The translations under genes and the position numbers were made by a program. From positions 124,001-188,000 of the forward strand of contig NZ_SPNT01000002.1 in NCBI RefSeq assembly GCF_004959855.1: a stretch of 64,000 bases of DNA, given 5' to 3'. The notes beneath the pieces were generated by a model that was given only the letters and a program-made list of their open reading frames with translations, was not told where the DNA came from and did no database searches. This document shows positions 46,046 to 54,694 of this stretch, piece after piece. This DNA is from Nitratireductor sp. XY-223. GTDB taxonomy: Bacteria; Pseudomonadota; Alphaproteobacteria; Rhizobiales; Rhizobiaceae. Within the stretch, counting starts at the first letter, position 1, and the number at the start of each line of letters is the position of its first letter.

Positions 46046-47073
46046 GCGCGTTGCCACAGGACCGGGACGCGGAAACGGCGACGCTGCGGTCGGCCCGATT
46101 CCGCAAGGAGCGCGAAGCCGGATGGAAACGGCTGGAAAAACTCATCGCAGTCGCCGAAAAGTCCGGAATCCGCCGTCTGACCTATCGGGAAACGCTGGAA
46201 TTGAGCGGCCTTTACCGCCAGGCCGTGAACTCGCTGAGCGCCGCACGGGCGATTTCCCTCGACAAGGCGCTCCTGACCTATCTCGACCGGCTGTGCGCGC
46301 GCGCATATCTCGTCGTTTACGCCCCCCAGGAGAGCATTGGCGATGCGGTCTGGCGCCTTTTTGCGCAGGGCATTCCGCAGGCGGTTCGCCGCTCGGGCGT
46401 GGCACTGCTCGTCGGCTTCCTGGCGATGGGCCTCGGTGCGCTGCTCGGCTATACGCTCTTCCAACGGGATCCGTCCTGGTTCTTTACATTCGTTCCGGCC
46501 GAACTCGCCGCCGGCCGGACCCCGGAAGCATCGGCGGCGTATCTTCGGGAAACGCTCTACGATACGTCGAACCGGTCGGGTGCGGCGCTGAGCGTATTCG
46601 CGTCGTTTCTGTTTTCGCACAACACCCAGATCGCGATCCTGATCTTTGCGCTCGGTATTTTTGCGGCGCTGCCTAGCTTCATACTGACATTCTACAACGG
46701 CCTGCTGCTCGGGCCCTTCGTGGCGATTTTCGTCAATGCCGGTCTCGGGTTCGACCTCTTCGGCTGGCTGTCGATCCACGGCGTGACGGAGCTGGCAGCG
46801 ATCTGCATCGCGTGCGCGGGCGGAGCGCGCCTCGGCCTTGCCGTGCTGCTGCCGGGGCGGCTAAGCCGCCGCGCAGCGCTGCGCGACAATGGCCGGGACG
46901 CCGTCAAGCTCCTGATCCTTGCGGGACTGATGCTGATCGTCGCGGGACTTGTCGAAGGCTTCCTGCGGCAGCTCATCCAGGCGACCGAATGGCGCCTGAT
47001 CATCGGTTGGGGTCTGGGGCTGATGTGGCTTGGCTGGTTGACCCTCGCCGGCAGGACCGGGGCGGCGCGATGA
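46042..47073 (+). CDS. Stage II sporulation protein M-like membrane protein
   Basis: 343 aa. A cytoplasmic helical N terminus (RFRKEREAGWKRLEKLIAVAEKSG) is followed by about six helices, with the SpoIIM signature LPSFILTFYNGLLLGPFVAIF and LSIHGVTELAAICIACAGGARLG. The organism shows no sign of sporulation; such DUF95/SpoIIM proteins are regular members of MoxR clusters. Start at 46042 overlaps the DUF58 stop (ATGA); the end overlaps the RDD gene in the same way. Confidence 0.92.
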   Translation: MSALPQDRDAETATLRSARFRKEREAGWKRLEKLIAVAEKSGIRRLTYRETLELSGLYRQAVNSLSAARAISLDKALLTYLDRLCARAYLVVYAPQESIGDAVWRLFAQGIPQAVRRSGVALLVGFLAMGLGALLGYTLFQRDPSWFFTFVPAELAAGRTPEASAAYLRETLYDTSNRSGAALSVFASFLFSHNTQIAILIFALGIFAALPSFILTFYNGLLLGPFVAIFVNAGLGFDLFGWLSIHGVTELAAICIACAGGARLGLAVLLPGRLSRRAALRDNGRDAVKLLILAGLMLIVAGLVEGFLRQLIQATEWRLIIGWGLGLMWLGWLTLAGRTGAAR

Positions 47074-47966
47074 ACGGCGTGACGGTCGCCCGAAACGGGC
47101 AAATTGAGAACTTCATCCCGCCGGAAGGCGTTCCCATCACCTTTGTTCTGGCATCGCGCGGCGCCCGCGTGGGTGCCCAGGTGCTCGACATTATCATCAC
47201 CTTCGGCGGCACGCTGGCCTTCATCCTGCTTCTGGCGTGGAGCGGGGTTCTCGGCCTCGCGCCGCTGATGGCGCTTTACCTGCTGCTGACCTTCTTCATC
47301 CGCATTCCCTATTACATCTTCGCCGAACTGGTCTGGAACGGGCGGACCCTCGGAAAGCGGATCGTCCGGATCCGCGTCATCAGCGCCGACGGACGCCGGC
47401 TCACGCCGCATCAGATCGTTGCACGCAACCTGATGAAGGAAGTGGAGGTCTTCCTGCCGATCACCACGCTTTTTGCCGCGGCGGACCTGAACACCTGGGT
47501 AGGCATTGCCATCGCAGTCTGGATGATCCTTGTTCTTCTGGTTCCGTTCTTCAACAGGAAACGCCAGCGTTTCGGCGACATGATCGCCGACACGCTGGTG
47601 GTTGAGATGCCGCAGGCGGTTCTGTTGCGTGACCTTTCGGAGTCGCCGAAGAACGAAAGCAGCCAGTTCGTCTTCAATCCGGAGCATCTCGAGATTTACG
47701 GGCAATACGAGCTCCAGGTGCTGGAATCGATCCTGCGCGAGCCGCCGAAATCGCAAGAAGGATACGACCGCGTCCGCGAAGTCTCCCGCATGATCATCAA
47801 GAAGATCGGTTACACCGACCCGGTCCCGCAGATCGACGAATGGAAGTTCCTCCTGGAATTCTACAAGCAGCAGCGCGGATTCCTGGAGAACCGCCACCTC
47901 TTCGGAGACAGCCGGCGGGACAAGTTTCATGCCGACAGGCAGAAAAACTCCGACCCGGACGGTTGA
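47070..47966 (+). CDS. RDD family membrane protein
   Basis: 298 aa. RDD domain: RGARVGAQVLDIIITFGGTLAF and ELVWNGRTLGKRIVRIRVISADGRRLTPHQIVARNL, then FNRKRQRFGDMIADTLVV. Three to four helices are followed by a soluble C-terminal region of about 110 residues (YGQYELQVLESILREPPKSQEGYDRVREVSRMI). Last gene of the MoxR operon. Confidence 0.93.
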   Translation: MNGVTVARNGQIENFIPPEGVPITFVLASRGARVGAQVLDIIITFGGTLAFILLLAWSGVLGLAPLMALYLLLTFFIRIPYYIFAELVWNGRTLGKRIVRIRVISADGRRLTPHQIVARNLMKEVEVFLPITTLFAAADLNTWVGIAIAVWMILVLLVPFFNRKRQRFGDMIADTLVVEMPQAVLLRDLSESPKNESSQFVFNPEHLEIYGQYELQVLESILREPPKSQEGYDRVREVSRMIIKKIGYTDPVPQIDEWKFLLEFYKQQRGFLENRHLFGDSRRDKFHADRQKNSDPDG

Positions 47967-48023
47967 AACCGGCGCCTGTGCGACCGCCGTTGCGGGCATC
48001 AAGCATGCCGTATCGCAGCCGGC

Positions 48024-49202
48024 TCAAATCAGGGTGCGCGCGGCCTCGGCAATGACGGCTTCCTCGTCCGTCGGGATGACGAGGACGTCGATCTTCGAAC
48101 CGGGCGTGCTGATTCTTGCGGAGTGGCCATCGTTGGCGGCCTGATCGATCTCGACCCCGAGCCAGCCGAGACGATCGCAGATCAGCCGGCGCACGGTTTG
48201 CGAGTGCTGTCCGATACCGGCGGTGAAGACGATCGCGTCAAGCCCGCCCAGGGCGGCAACGAGCGAACCGAGTTCCAGCGCGGCGCGGTAGCAGAAGAGG
48301 TCGATCGCCTCCTTCGCGTTGGCGTCGTCGCTCGCTTCCAGAACGCGCATGTCGTTGCTGATGCCGGAGACCCCTAGGAGACCGGATTCGCGGTACAGCA
48401 TCTGCCGCACGGCCGCGACATCCATGCCGTTGCTCTCCTGGAGGTGAAACAGCACACCCGGATCAATCGAACCGCTGCGGCGTCCCATCATCAGGCCGTC
48501 GAGCGGCGTGAAACCCATGCTGGTGGCAACGCTTTGGCGCGCTTTCATGGCGCACATACTGGCGCCGTTGCCGAGATGGGCGACGATCACCCGGCCATCG
48601 GCCCGGTCACCCAGGTGGTCGGGCAGGACCTTTGCGATGTAGCGATAGGAAAGGCCGTGGAAGCCGTAGCGGATGATTCCCGCGTCGCTGAGATGACGCG
48701 GCAGCGCGAAGAGCTGGGCGAGGCGCGGCTGGGTGCGATGGATAGCGGTGTCGAAACAGGCGACCTGCCGAAGATCGGGCAAGCGCGCGGCAACGGCGCG
48801 GATCGCGGCAAGGCTGTGTGGCTGGTGCTGCGGCGCCAGCGGTACCAGTTCCTCGAGCGATGTCATGACCGTGTCATCGATCAGGACCGGCCGGTCGAAC
48901 CGCCGGCCGCCATGAACGACACGGTGACCGGCGGCCGCGATGCAGCCGCCCCAATCGCCGGCAAGCAGCCAGTCCAGGAGGCGCGAGACCAGCCCGCCGT
49001 GATCGGCCGAGCCATCCATTCCTTCGAGGATGTTCACGTCCAGCGGAGCGCCGCCGGCGTCCGCCGCCCTGAAATCCGGCGCGCTGCCGATGCCGCCGAT
49101 CTCGCCGGCAAGGGTCGGGCCTCCCTCCTCGGGTGACGCCGGATGGAGCGCAAACTTGATGCTGGAGGAGCCGGCATTCAGGACCAGGATCAGGTCGGTC
49201 AT
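48024..49202 (-). CDS. ackA: Acetate kinase
   Basis: 392 aa. Acetate plus ATP to acetyl phosphate. Motifs: LVLNAGSSSIKFAL, AAGHRVVHGG, CFDTAIHRTQP, YGFHGLSYRYIAK, VAHLGNGASMCAM, FTAGIGQHS. Its ATG overlaps the last base of the upstream maoC-pta gene, so the two are coupled and together connect acetyl-CoA and acetate. Confidence 0.95.
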   Translation of the reverse strand: MTDLILVLNAGSSSIKFALHPASPEEGGPTLAGEIGGIGSAPDFRAADAGGAPLDVNILEGMDGSADHGGLVSRLLDWLLAGDWGGCIAAAGHRVVHGGRRFDRPVLIDDTVMTSLEELVPLAPQHQPHSLAAIRAVAARLPDLRQVACFDTAIHRTQPRLAQLFALPRHLSDAGIIRYGFHGLSYRYIAKVLPDHLGDRADGRVIVAHLGNGASMCAMKARQSVATSMGFTPLDGLMMGRRSGSIDPGVLFHLQESNGMDVAAVRQMLYRESGLLGVSGISNDMRVLEASDDANAKEAIDLFCYRAALELGSLVAALGGLDAIVFTAGIGQHSQTVRRLICDRLGWLGVEIDQAANDGHSARISTPGSKIDVLVIPTDEEAVIAEAARTLI

Positions 49203-50593
49203 CAGTTCGAGCGCCGTTTGTTGTGCACATAGAGCTGCGCCAGGGTGCAGGAAGCGATCCGCGACAGGGTTCCATCGGCCCTGCTCGTCAGGATGATCGG
49301 CACGCGCGCGCCGAGCACAATCCCCGCCGACTCAGCCCCGGCAAGATAGATCAGCTGCTTGGCGATCATATTGCCGGCTTCGAGGTCGGGCGCCATCAGG
49401 ATGTCGGCATCGCCGGCCACCTCGGAGACAATCCCCTTGGTTTCGGCGGCACTCGCCGAAATCGCGTTGTCGAACGCCAGCGGGCCGTCGAGCCGGCCGC
49501 CGGTGATCTGGCCGCGGTCGGCCATCTTGCACAGCGCCGCCGCGTCCACGGTCGACGATATCTTCGGATGAACGGTCTCGATCGCCGAGAGAATCGCGAC
49601 CTTCGGCTGTTCGACGCCCAGCGCGGCGGCCAGATCGATGGCGTTCTGGATGATGTCGCGCTTGTCCTCGATGCCGGGGTAGATGTTGATGGCCGCATCG
49701 GTGATAAAAAGGGGCTTCGGGTAGTGCGGGACATCGAGCACGAATATGTGGCTGAGGCGCCGCTCCGTGCGCAGCCCCTTTTGCCGGTCGAGGACCGGCT
49801 CGATCAGCTCGTCGGTGTGCAGCTTGCCCTTCATGATGGCATCCGCCCTGCCGCTGCGGACAACCTCGACAGCGGTTTCGGCGGCGGCATGGCTGTGCGG
49901 GACGGCGATGACCTCGACGCCGTCGAGACCGCGCCCGATCCCGGCGGCGGCCGCCTCGATCTTTGCCTGCGGGCCGATGAGGACAGGCTCGATCATGCCC
50001 TGGTTCATCGCTTCCAGCGCGCCGGTGAGGGATTTTTCGTCACACGGGTGCACAACGGCGACGCGGATGGGTTCGAGATCGTGGGCTTCGTTGACCAGTT
50101 CCTGGTAGCGGGCGCCGCGCTCGTGCAGATGCACTTCCGGCAGCACCACCCGCGGCCGGCGCACCTTTTCCGTCGGCGCGATGACCTCCGCCTCGCCCGT
50201 GATCACCGGTTCTCCGTCCTGATTGAGGCACAGGCAGTCGATCTTCAGGCGCTTGTTCTGCTCGTTCTTCTCCTTGACCGTCACGCGCACGGTGACGGTA
50301 TCGCCGAGACCGACGGGCTTGCTGAAATGCAGCGACTGGTTGAGGTAGATCGTTCCCGGGCCCGGCAGTTCCGTGCCGAGCACCGCCGAGATCAGGGAGC
50401 CGCCCCACATGCCGTGCGCGATAACCTGGTGAAAGCGGTCGGACTTCGCAAATTCCGCATCCACATGCGCGGGATTGACGTCGCCGGACATGACCGCGAA
50501 CAACTCGATGTCCTCCGTGCGCAGCACCCGGGTCAGTTCGGCGCTGTCGCCGACCCTGATCTCTTCAAATGTCCGGTTCTCGATGTATTGCAT
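49202..50593 (-). CDS. MaoC-like hydratase fused to phosphate acetyltransferase-like domain
   Basis: 463 aa. Residues 1-150 are a MaoC hot-dog domain with the hydratase dyad in GDVNPAHVDAEFAKSDRFHQVIAHGMWGGSL. From about 175 a Pta/Ptb domain follows (RVAVVHPCDEKSLTGALEAM, ADAIMKGKLHTDELIEPVL, APDLEAGNMIAKQLIYLAGAESAGIVLGARVPIILTSRAD). Annotated in rhizobia as bifunctional enoyl-CoA hydratase/phosphate acetyltransferase; the hydratase activity is not proven here. Start: ATG 50593 (MQYIENRTFEEIRVGD); a TTG seven codons earlier is less likely. 13 bp after the fabI remnant. Confidence 0.92.
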   Translation of the reverse strand: MQYIENRTFEEIRVGDSAELTRVLRTEDIELFAVMSGDVNPAHVDAEFAKSDRFHQVIAHGMWGGSLISAVLGTELPGPGTIYLNQSLHFSKPVGLGDTVTVRVTVKEKNEQNKRLKIDCLCLNQDGEPVITGEAEVIAPTEKVRRPRVVLPEVHLHERGARYQELVNEAHDLEPIRVAVVHPCDEKSLTGALEAMNQGMIEPVLIGPQAKIEAAAAGIGRGLDGVEVIAVPHSHAAAETAVEVVRSGRADAIMKGKLHTDELIEPVLDRQKGLRTERRLSHIFVLDVPHYPKPLFITDAAINIYPGIEDKRDIIQNAIDLAAALGVEQPKVAILSAIETVHPKISSTVDAAALCKMADRGQITGGRLDGPLAFDNAISASAAETKGIVSEVAGDADILMAPDLEAGNMIAKQLIYLAGAESAGIVLGARVPIILTSRADGTLSRIASCTLAQLYVHNKRRSN

Positions 50594-50606
50594 GTGTGTT
50601 TCCCGT

Positions 50607-50801
50607 TCAGGCAATCACGTGACAGCCGGCATCGACATAAGAAGTGTTGCCGGTCGCGTTGCGTGCGGCGTCGCTGACAAGGCCGACCGCCATATTGCCG
50701 ACATCCTCGATCGTGACAAGGCGGCGGGACGGCGCGGGATCGCGCGCATCGTCGAAGAGCTTGTCGAAAAAGGCGATTCCGGAGACGGCGCGGGTCTGAA
50801 G
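50607..50801 (-). pseudogene. C-terminal remnant of a FabI-like enoyl-ACP reductase
   Basis: About 62 codons read TRAVSGIAFFDKLFDD, then SRRLVTIEDVGNMAVGLVSDAARNATGNTSYVDAGCHVIA and a stop. This is the last quarter of a FabI/SDR enoyl reductase (active sites and cofactor loop lost). No credible start codon or ribosome-binding site precedes it. Relatives keep an intact fabI at the head of the fabI-pta-ackA operon, so this copy was truncated by deletion. Confidence 0.8.
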
Positions 50802-50932
50802 GAATTCAGTACCATGAGGGTTAGATATGCATGAAATTGTGCGGCGCAATAGGACACGCCCGCGTTTCCGCGATGCGCGGCAGCGGGGATCGCAGTGCGC
50901 CGCAAGGGGACCGGCGGGCCGGTCCGTCTGAC

Positions 50933-51316
50933 TTACCGGGTCTTCCTGGCGGCGTTGGATGGTTCCGCCGGCGCGTCCGATTCGACGGTCACGTCCTTCT
51001 CGGGACCCAGTTCGCCCATCGTGTCGATAACCCTTTGCGCCTGTTCGCTGTAGTCAGTGAACATTTTGAGAAAGAAGCCGGAGCAGACCTCGGCGACGTC
51101 CTCGGGCGCCTTCGAGCGCGCGATCCTCGCAGAGACCTCCACATCCTCCTTCCACCTTTCGGCGCAAAAGCTCATCGTGTCGGCATTCAGCCTGCCGAGC
51201 CTATGAAGGAAAGCTCCGTATGACTGCGCAAGGCTTTCCATATTGTGCGCGTTGGCCTTCATCATTCCGTCGAAGCCCGATCCGAACGGGTTTGTTGACT
51301 GTGTGTGCTGTGCCAT
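50933..51316 (-). CDS. Phasin family protein
   Basis: 127 aa. Amphipathic helical phasin_2-like core: FDGMMKANAHNMESLAQSYGAFLHRLGRLNADTMSFCAERWKEDVEVSARIARSKAPEDV, then FFLKMFTDYSEQAQRVIDTMGEL and a charged tail. Phasins coat polyhydroxyalkanoate granules. Next to fabI/pta/ackA, consistent with PHB and acetyl-CoA overflow. ATG 51316; the frame is open for 102 codons upstream but without phasin similarity. Confidence 0.85.
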   Translation of the reverse strand: MAQHTQSTNPFGSGFDGMMKANAHNMESLAQSYGAFLHRLGRLNADTMSFCAERWKEDVEVSARIARSKAPEDVAEVCSGFFLKMFTDYSEQAQRVIDTMGELGPEKDVTVESDAPAEPSNAARKTR

Positions 51317-51450
51317 GATCAGTTCCGCCCTGCCTTGTCGTTGATGTCGGGCCGGCTTCCCGGCCGCTTTCAACATACCAGCCGAAGGCGACCGCTTTTT
51401 GACCTTCCTCAATATGAAGCAGCGAAATGACAGACCGCGTCCGCGGACGG

Positions 51451-52068
51451 CTATGCGGATCCGCCCTTTCGCCGCCAGACAAACAGCGCCGCGACGGCGA
51501 GCGCAATGATGATGGCCGGCACCGCGAACATCGCGATCGTTGACAGCTGGTGCCACAGGCGCGGCAGGATCGAGGCGTCCTTGCCGAAATGGTAGGCGAG
51601 CGACGACCACAGGCCGACCCACAGCGCCGCCCCGACCATGTTCGCGGCGAGGAACCGCAGCCAGTGCATCCCGGCGGTGCCGGCGGCGATGCCGTTCAAC
51701 TGCCGCAGAAGAACAAAAAAGCGCGCGAAGGCTACGACGATCGGACCGCGCTTCTGGATCAGGTCCTCGGCAGCGGCCAGCCGTTCATGGGTAATGCCGA
51801 AGCGGCTTCCGTGACGCACGATCAGCGGCCGGCCAAGCTTGCGTCCGATCAGATAGCCGATATTGTCGCCGACCACGGCGGCCGCAAAGGCCGTCGCGGC
51901 GACCGCGAAGATGTTCATCTGGCCCACCGCCGCAAGACCTGAGGCGACGATGATCAGCGTCTCGCCGGGCAGCGGCAGGCCGAGCGCCTCCAGCATCACG
52001 TCGACAAAAAGACCGGGCAATCCAAACTCGCGCACAAGCGGTTCCACATGTGACAACCATGAAGGCAC
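51451..52068 (-). CDS. DedA family membrane protein
   Basis: 205 aa. DedA/VTT (SNARE_assoc) domain: VDVMLEALGLPLPGETLIIVASGLAA, GDNIGYLIGRKLGR, VVAFARFFVLLRQLNGIAAGTAGMHWLRFLAANMVGAALWVG. Members transport undecaprenyl phosphate or other lipids, or affect membrane potential. No ATG fits the start; GTG at 52068 has GGAA 5 nt upstream and is preferred to GTG 52161. Confidence 0.88.
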   Translation of the reverse strand: MPSWLSHVEPLVREFGLPGLFVDVMLEALGLPLPGETLIIVASGLAAVGQMNIFAVAATAFAAAVVGDNIGYLIGRKLGRPLIVRHGSRFGITHERLAAAEDLIQKRGPIVVAFARFFVLLRQLNGIAAGTAGMHWLRFLAANMVGAALWVGLWSSLAYHFGKDASILPRLWHQLSTIAMFAVPAIIIALAVAALFVWRRKGGSA

Positions 52069-52230
52069 TGATTTCCGTCTTTCCTGTCGGTCAACCGCCG
52101 CGTTCCAGGTTTTAGAGGTAGCACAGGGCGCATCCCCGCTCCACCGGAGCGGTTCAGGCACAGACGGTCTTCACAACTGCGTGATCCTGACGCGGTGGCA
52201 TTTGAACGTTCACTGCGCTAAGAACCAGCC

Positions 52231-52569
52231 ATGATGAAGTGGCTTTGCGCGCTCATGCTTCTGGTCTTTTCGGCGACCGTCGCCTCGGCGGCGCATGCGC
52301 CGCCCATGCCGCCACTGGCCAAGTCCGTGGCGGTCCAGGACGCCGTCTTCGTCAGTGCCGGCGCCATGGAAGCCATGGTCACGGCGCCCTGTTGTCCCGA
52401 GACGGCGTCGAAGCCAGGTGCCGCGATGCCGTGTTCGGTCGACTGCTCCTTCCTGCCTGCAAGCTGCGACATAAACATTCCGACCCCCCGGCCGGGTCAC
52501 GGCGGGGCCGAAACGCCCTTCCCACGCTGGTTTGCGGTGGAAGCGGAGCTACGGCCTCCCATCATCTGA
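52231..52569 (+). CDS. Small exported Cys-containing protein
   Basis: 112 aa, family not recognised. A signal peptide (MMKWLCALMLLVFSATVASAAHA) is followed by a short mature chain with a Cys pair (APCCPETA, about 54-55) and three further Cys (CSVDCSFLPASC). The pattern suggests metal binding or disulfides. 166 bp upstream of a DUF411 gene associated with copper, so a periplasmic metal role is a reasonable guess. Confidence 0.65.
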   Translation: MMKWLCALMLLVFSATVASAAHAPPMPPLAKSVAVQDAVFVSAGAMEAMVTAPCCPETASKPGAAMPCSVDCSFLPASCDINIPTPRPGHGGAETPFPRWFAVEAELRPPII

Positions 52570-52735
52570 TCCGCCGTCATCGGCCGGCTCACCGCCGGCT
52601 CCACCCAAGTGCAATCCGAAGAATACCGGCCCCACTTCCGGGACCAACCCGGACGGGCATCCGCTCACCGCTGAACGGGTTCGCGTATTCCTCGCCAGAC
52701 AACAGACCGGTGCTCAAGCCGGTCAGGGAAATACG

Positions 52736-53185
52736 ATGAAAGCCATCCAGATCACAATACTCGCCGCCGCAATCGGCTTTACCGGCGCTGCCGCGGCTTC
52801 CGACAGGACACCGATGACCGTCTTCAAGACGCCGTGGTGCGGCTGCTGCCACGCCTGGACCGAAATCATGCGCGCGGAAGGTTTCGACGTGACTGTCCGC
52901 GACGTAGAGGACCTCGACCCGGTCAAGAAACAGGCCGGCGTGGCCGACCAGCTGCAGAGCTGCCACACGGCCGTTGCGGGCGACTATGTCATCGAGGGTC
53001 ACGTACCGCCGGCAGCGGTCGACAAGCTGCTGAGCGAGCGACCGGCCGTCCGCGGCATTTCGGTCCCGGGCATGCCCGCCGGCTCGCCCGGGATGGGCGA
53101 CGAGCCGTCGGCGCGCTACACGGTCTACTCATTCAGCCACGACCAGGGCAAACCGCCGCAGGTCTATCTCGAAGTCGGGAAGTAG
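52736..53185 (+). CDS. DUF411 domain protein (periplasmic metal-binding)
   Basis: 149 aa. Signal peptide (MKAIQITILAAAIGFTGAAAAS), then the DUF411 core TVFKTPWCGCCHAWTEIMRAEGFDVTVRDVEDL with a CGCC motif, SCHTAVAGDYVIEGHVPPAAVDKLL and GISVPGMPAGSPGM. Often found with copper resistance genes and proposed to bind copper. Start 52736 supported by CAGGGAA. The L,D-transpeptidase gene begins 4 bp downstream. Confidence 0.92.
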   Translation: MKAIQITILAAAIGFTGAAAASDRTPMTVFKTPWCGCCHAWTEIMRAEGFDVTVRDVEDLDPVKKQAGVADQLQSCHTAVAGDYVIEGHVPPAAVDKLLSERPAVRGISVPGMPAGSPGMGDEPSARYTVYSFSHDQGKPPQVYLEVGK

Positions 53186-53189
53186 GGCC

Positions 53190-53867
53190 ATGAACACTGC
53201 AACGGATCCCGGCCGCAGACGGTTCCTCGCGGGCTCGGCCAGTCTTTGCGGGCTGGCCCTTGCCGGGTGCACAACGACGGCGGAGCCGGACGGCGATGTC
53301 GTGCTGCCGCGCGCCAGCGGCAACTATACGCTGATGTACGGACCGGTCCGCGACGAGCGCTTTCCCATTCCGGCGGTCGACATAAGCCGCGTGCCCAAAC
53401 AGTATTACCGCCGGCAGGTGGCCTATCGGGGGCCCGAAACGCCGGGCACCATCGTCGTCGACACGCGTTCGTTCTACCTCTTCCTGGTGGAAAGCAACGG
53501 GCGCGCCACACGCTACGGGGTCGGGCTCGGGCGCGCCGGATTCGAATGGTCCGGGCGGGCACGCGTCGCCTGGAAACAGGCATGGCCGAAGTGGACCCCG
53601 CCGGACAGCATGATCCGGCGCCAGCCGGAGCTCGAGCGCTGGAGCGTCCGGAACGGCGGCATGCCGCCGGGCCTCAACAACCCTCTGGGAGCACGGGCGC
53701 TCTACATCTTCCAGGGCAATGTCGACACGCTCTACCGCATCCACGGCACGCCGGAGTTCTGGACGATCGGCAAGGCGGTGTCGAGCGGCTGCGTACGGAT
53801 GATGAATCAGGACGTCATTCATCTCTACGGCCGGGTGCCGAAGGACGCAAAAATACTAGTTATCTGA
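53190..53867 (+). CDS. L,D-transpeptidase (YkuD/ErfK type)
   Basis: 225 aa. A twin-arginine-like leader GRRRFLAGSASLCGLALAGC ends in a lipobox, so this is probably a Tat-exported lipoprotein. Catalytic YkuD region: YRIHGTPEFWTIGKAVSSGCVRMMNQDVIHLY with the conserved His and Cys. TIVVDTRSFYLFLVESNGRATRYGVGLG starts the domain. Cross-links peptidoglycan 3-3 or attaches proteins to it. Confidence 0.93.
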   Translation: MNTATDPGRRRFLAGSASLCGLALAGCTTTAEPDGDVVLPRASGNYTLMYGPVRDERFPIPAVDISRVPKQYYRRQVAYRGPETPGTIVVDTRSFYLFLVESNGRATRYGVGLGRAGFEWSGRARVAWKQAWPKWTPPDSMIRRQPELERWSVRNGGMPPGLNNPLGARALYIFQGNVDTLYRIHGTPEFWTIGKAVSSGCVRMMNQDVIHLYGRVPKDAKILVI

Positions 53868-53873
53868 AAGACC

Positions 53874-53911
53874 GTGTGCGGAACCGGCTTGCAACAGCCG
53901 GCTCCGCACAC
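53874..53911. terminator. Long hairpin after the L,D-transpeptidase gene
   Basis: GTGTGCGGA (53874-53882) pairs with TCCGCACAC (53903-53911), and inside it CCGGCT pairs with AGCCGG, with one mismatch between and loop TGCAAC. It begins 7 nt after the stop codon and is followed by ATATCTTTC. A strong terminator candidate. Confidence 0.7.
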
Positions 53912-53977
53912 ATATCTTTCATTATGATGCCATCAAACCGGTCTGTATACTTGCCGCAGACCCCTTGGAGCGATCCC

Positions 53978-54694
53978 ATGTCCGTCTCACGCCACAGCCT
54001 CGTCCCCACTTTCGTTGCCACGGCGGCGCTTGCCGCGCTGACGGGAATTTCCACGCCGGCAGTGGCCGGGTGTTCGGACAATCCTGGCCCGGGCGTCGAC
54101 TGGACGGGTTGCCGGAAACAAAATCTCATTCTCCGCGGCACCAACCTGTCCGGCGCGAACATGACCGGCACCGACCTTTCAACCACGGATCTGCGCGACT
54201 CCAATCTCGATGGCGCGAATATGACAAAGGCCAACCTGGTCCGATCGCATCTGGACAGCGCCAGCCTTGTCGGCACCAATTTGAACGGCGCGCTGGGATA
54301 CCGGACGCGCTTCCACAAGACGAACCTCACCGACAGCAATTTCGAGAAAGCCGAGATGCAAAGGGCGGATTTTTCGGGATCCACCATGACCAATGTCAAT
54401 TTCTCCAAGGCTGAACTCGGCCGGGCTCAGTTTGCCGGCGCAAGTCTGGAAAATGTCGATTTCGATTTTGCGATCCTGGCCCGTGCGGATTTCCGCGACG
54501 CCGACCTGGGAAGCGGAATCAATTTCGATTCGGCCTATCTGTTCCTGGCGCGCTTCGAAGGCCAGGACCTGAGCGACGCGCTGGGTCTTTCCGATGCCCA
54601 GCTCGAACTGAGCTGCGGCGATGCCGAAACGACCCTGCCGGATGGTCTCAAGCGGCCGGAAAGCTGGCCGTGCGACGACGAGGCGGTGAACTAG
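53978..54694 (+). CDS. Exported pentapeptide-repeat protein
   Basis: 238 aa. Signal peptide (VPTFVATAALAALTGISTPAVAG), then C-x(12)-C and about 20 pentapeptides of A(D/N)LxG type: LRGTNLSGANMTGTDLSTTDLRDSNLDGANMTKANL and onwards to about residue 195. A C-terminal Cys pair follows. A right-handed beta-helix is expected in the periplasm. No function is indicated. Start 53978 follows TTGGAG at 8 nt; ATGs upstream lack such a site. Confidence 0.85.
   Translation: MSVSRHSLVPTFVATAALAALTGISTPAVAGCSDNPGPGVDWTGCRKQNLILRGTNLSGANMTGTDLSTTDLRDSNLDGANMTKANLVRSHLDSASLVGTNLNGALGYRTRFHKTNLTDSNFEKAEMQRADFSGSTMTNVNFSKAELGRAQFAGASLENVDFDFAILARADFRDADLGSGINFDSAYLFLARFEGQDLSDALGLSDAQLELSCGDAETTLPDGLKRPESWPCDDEAVN

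Noticed and set aside
46042-47073. SpoIIM-like protein as evidence of sporulation
   Set aside because: The family is widespread in non-sporulating bacteria next to moxR; no other sporulation gene is present.
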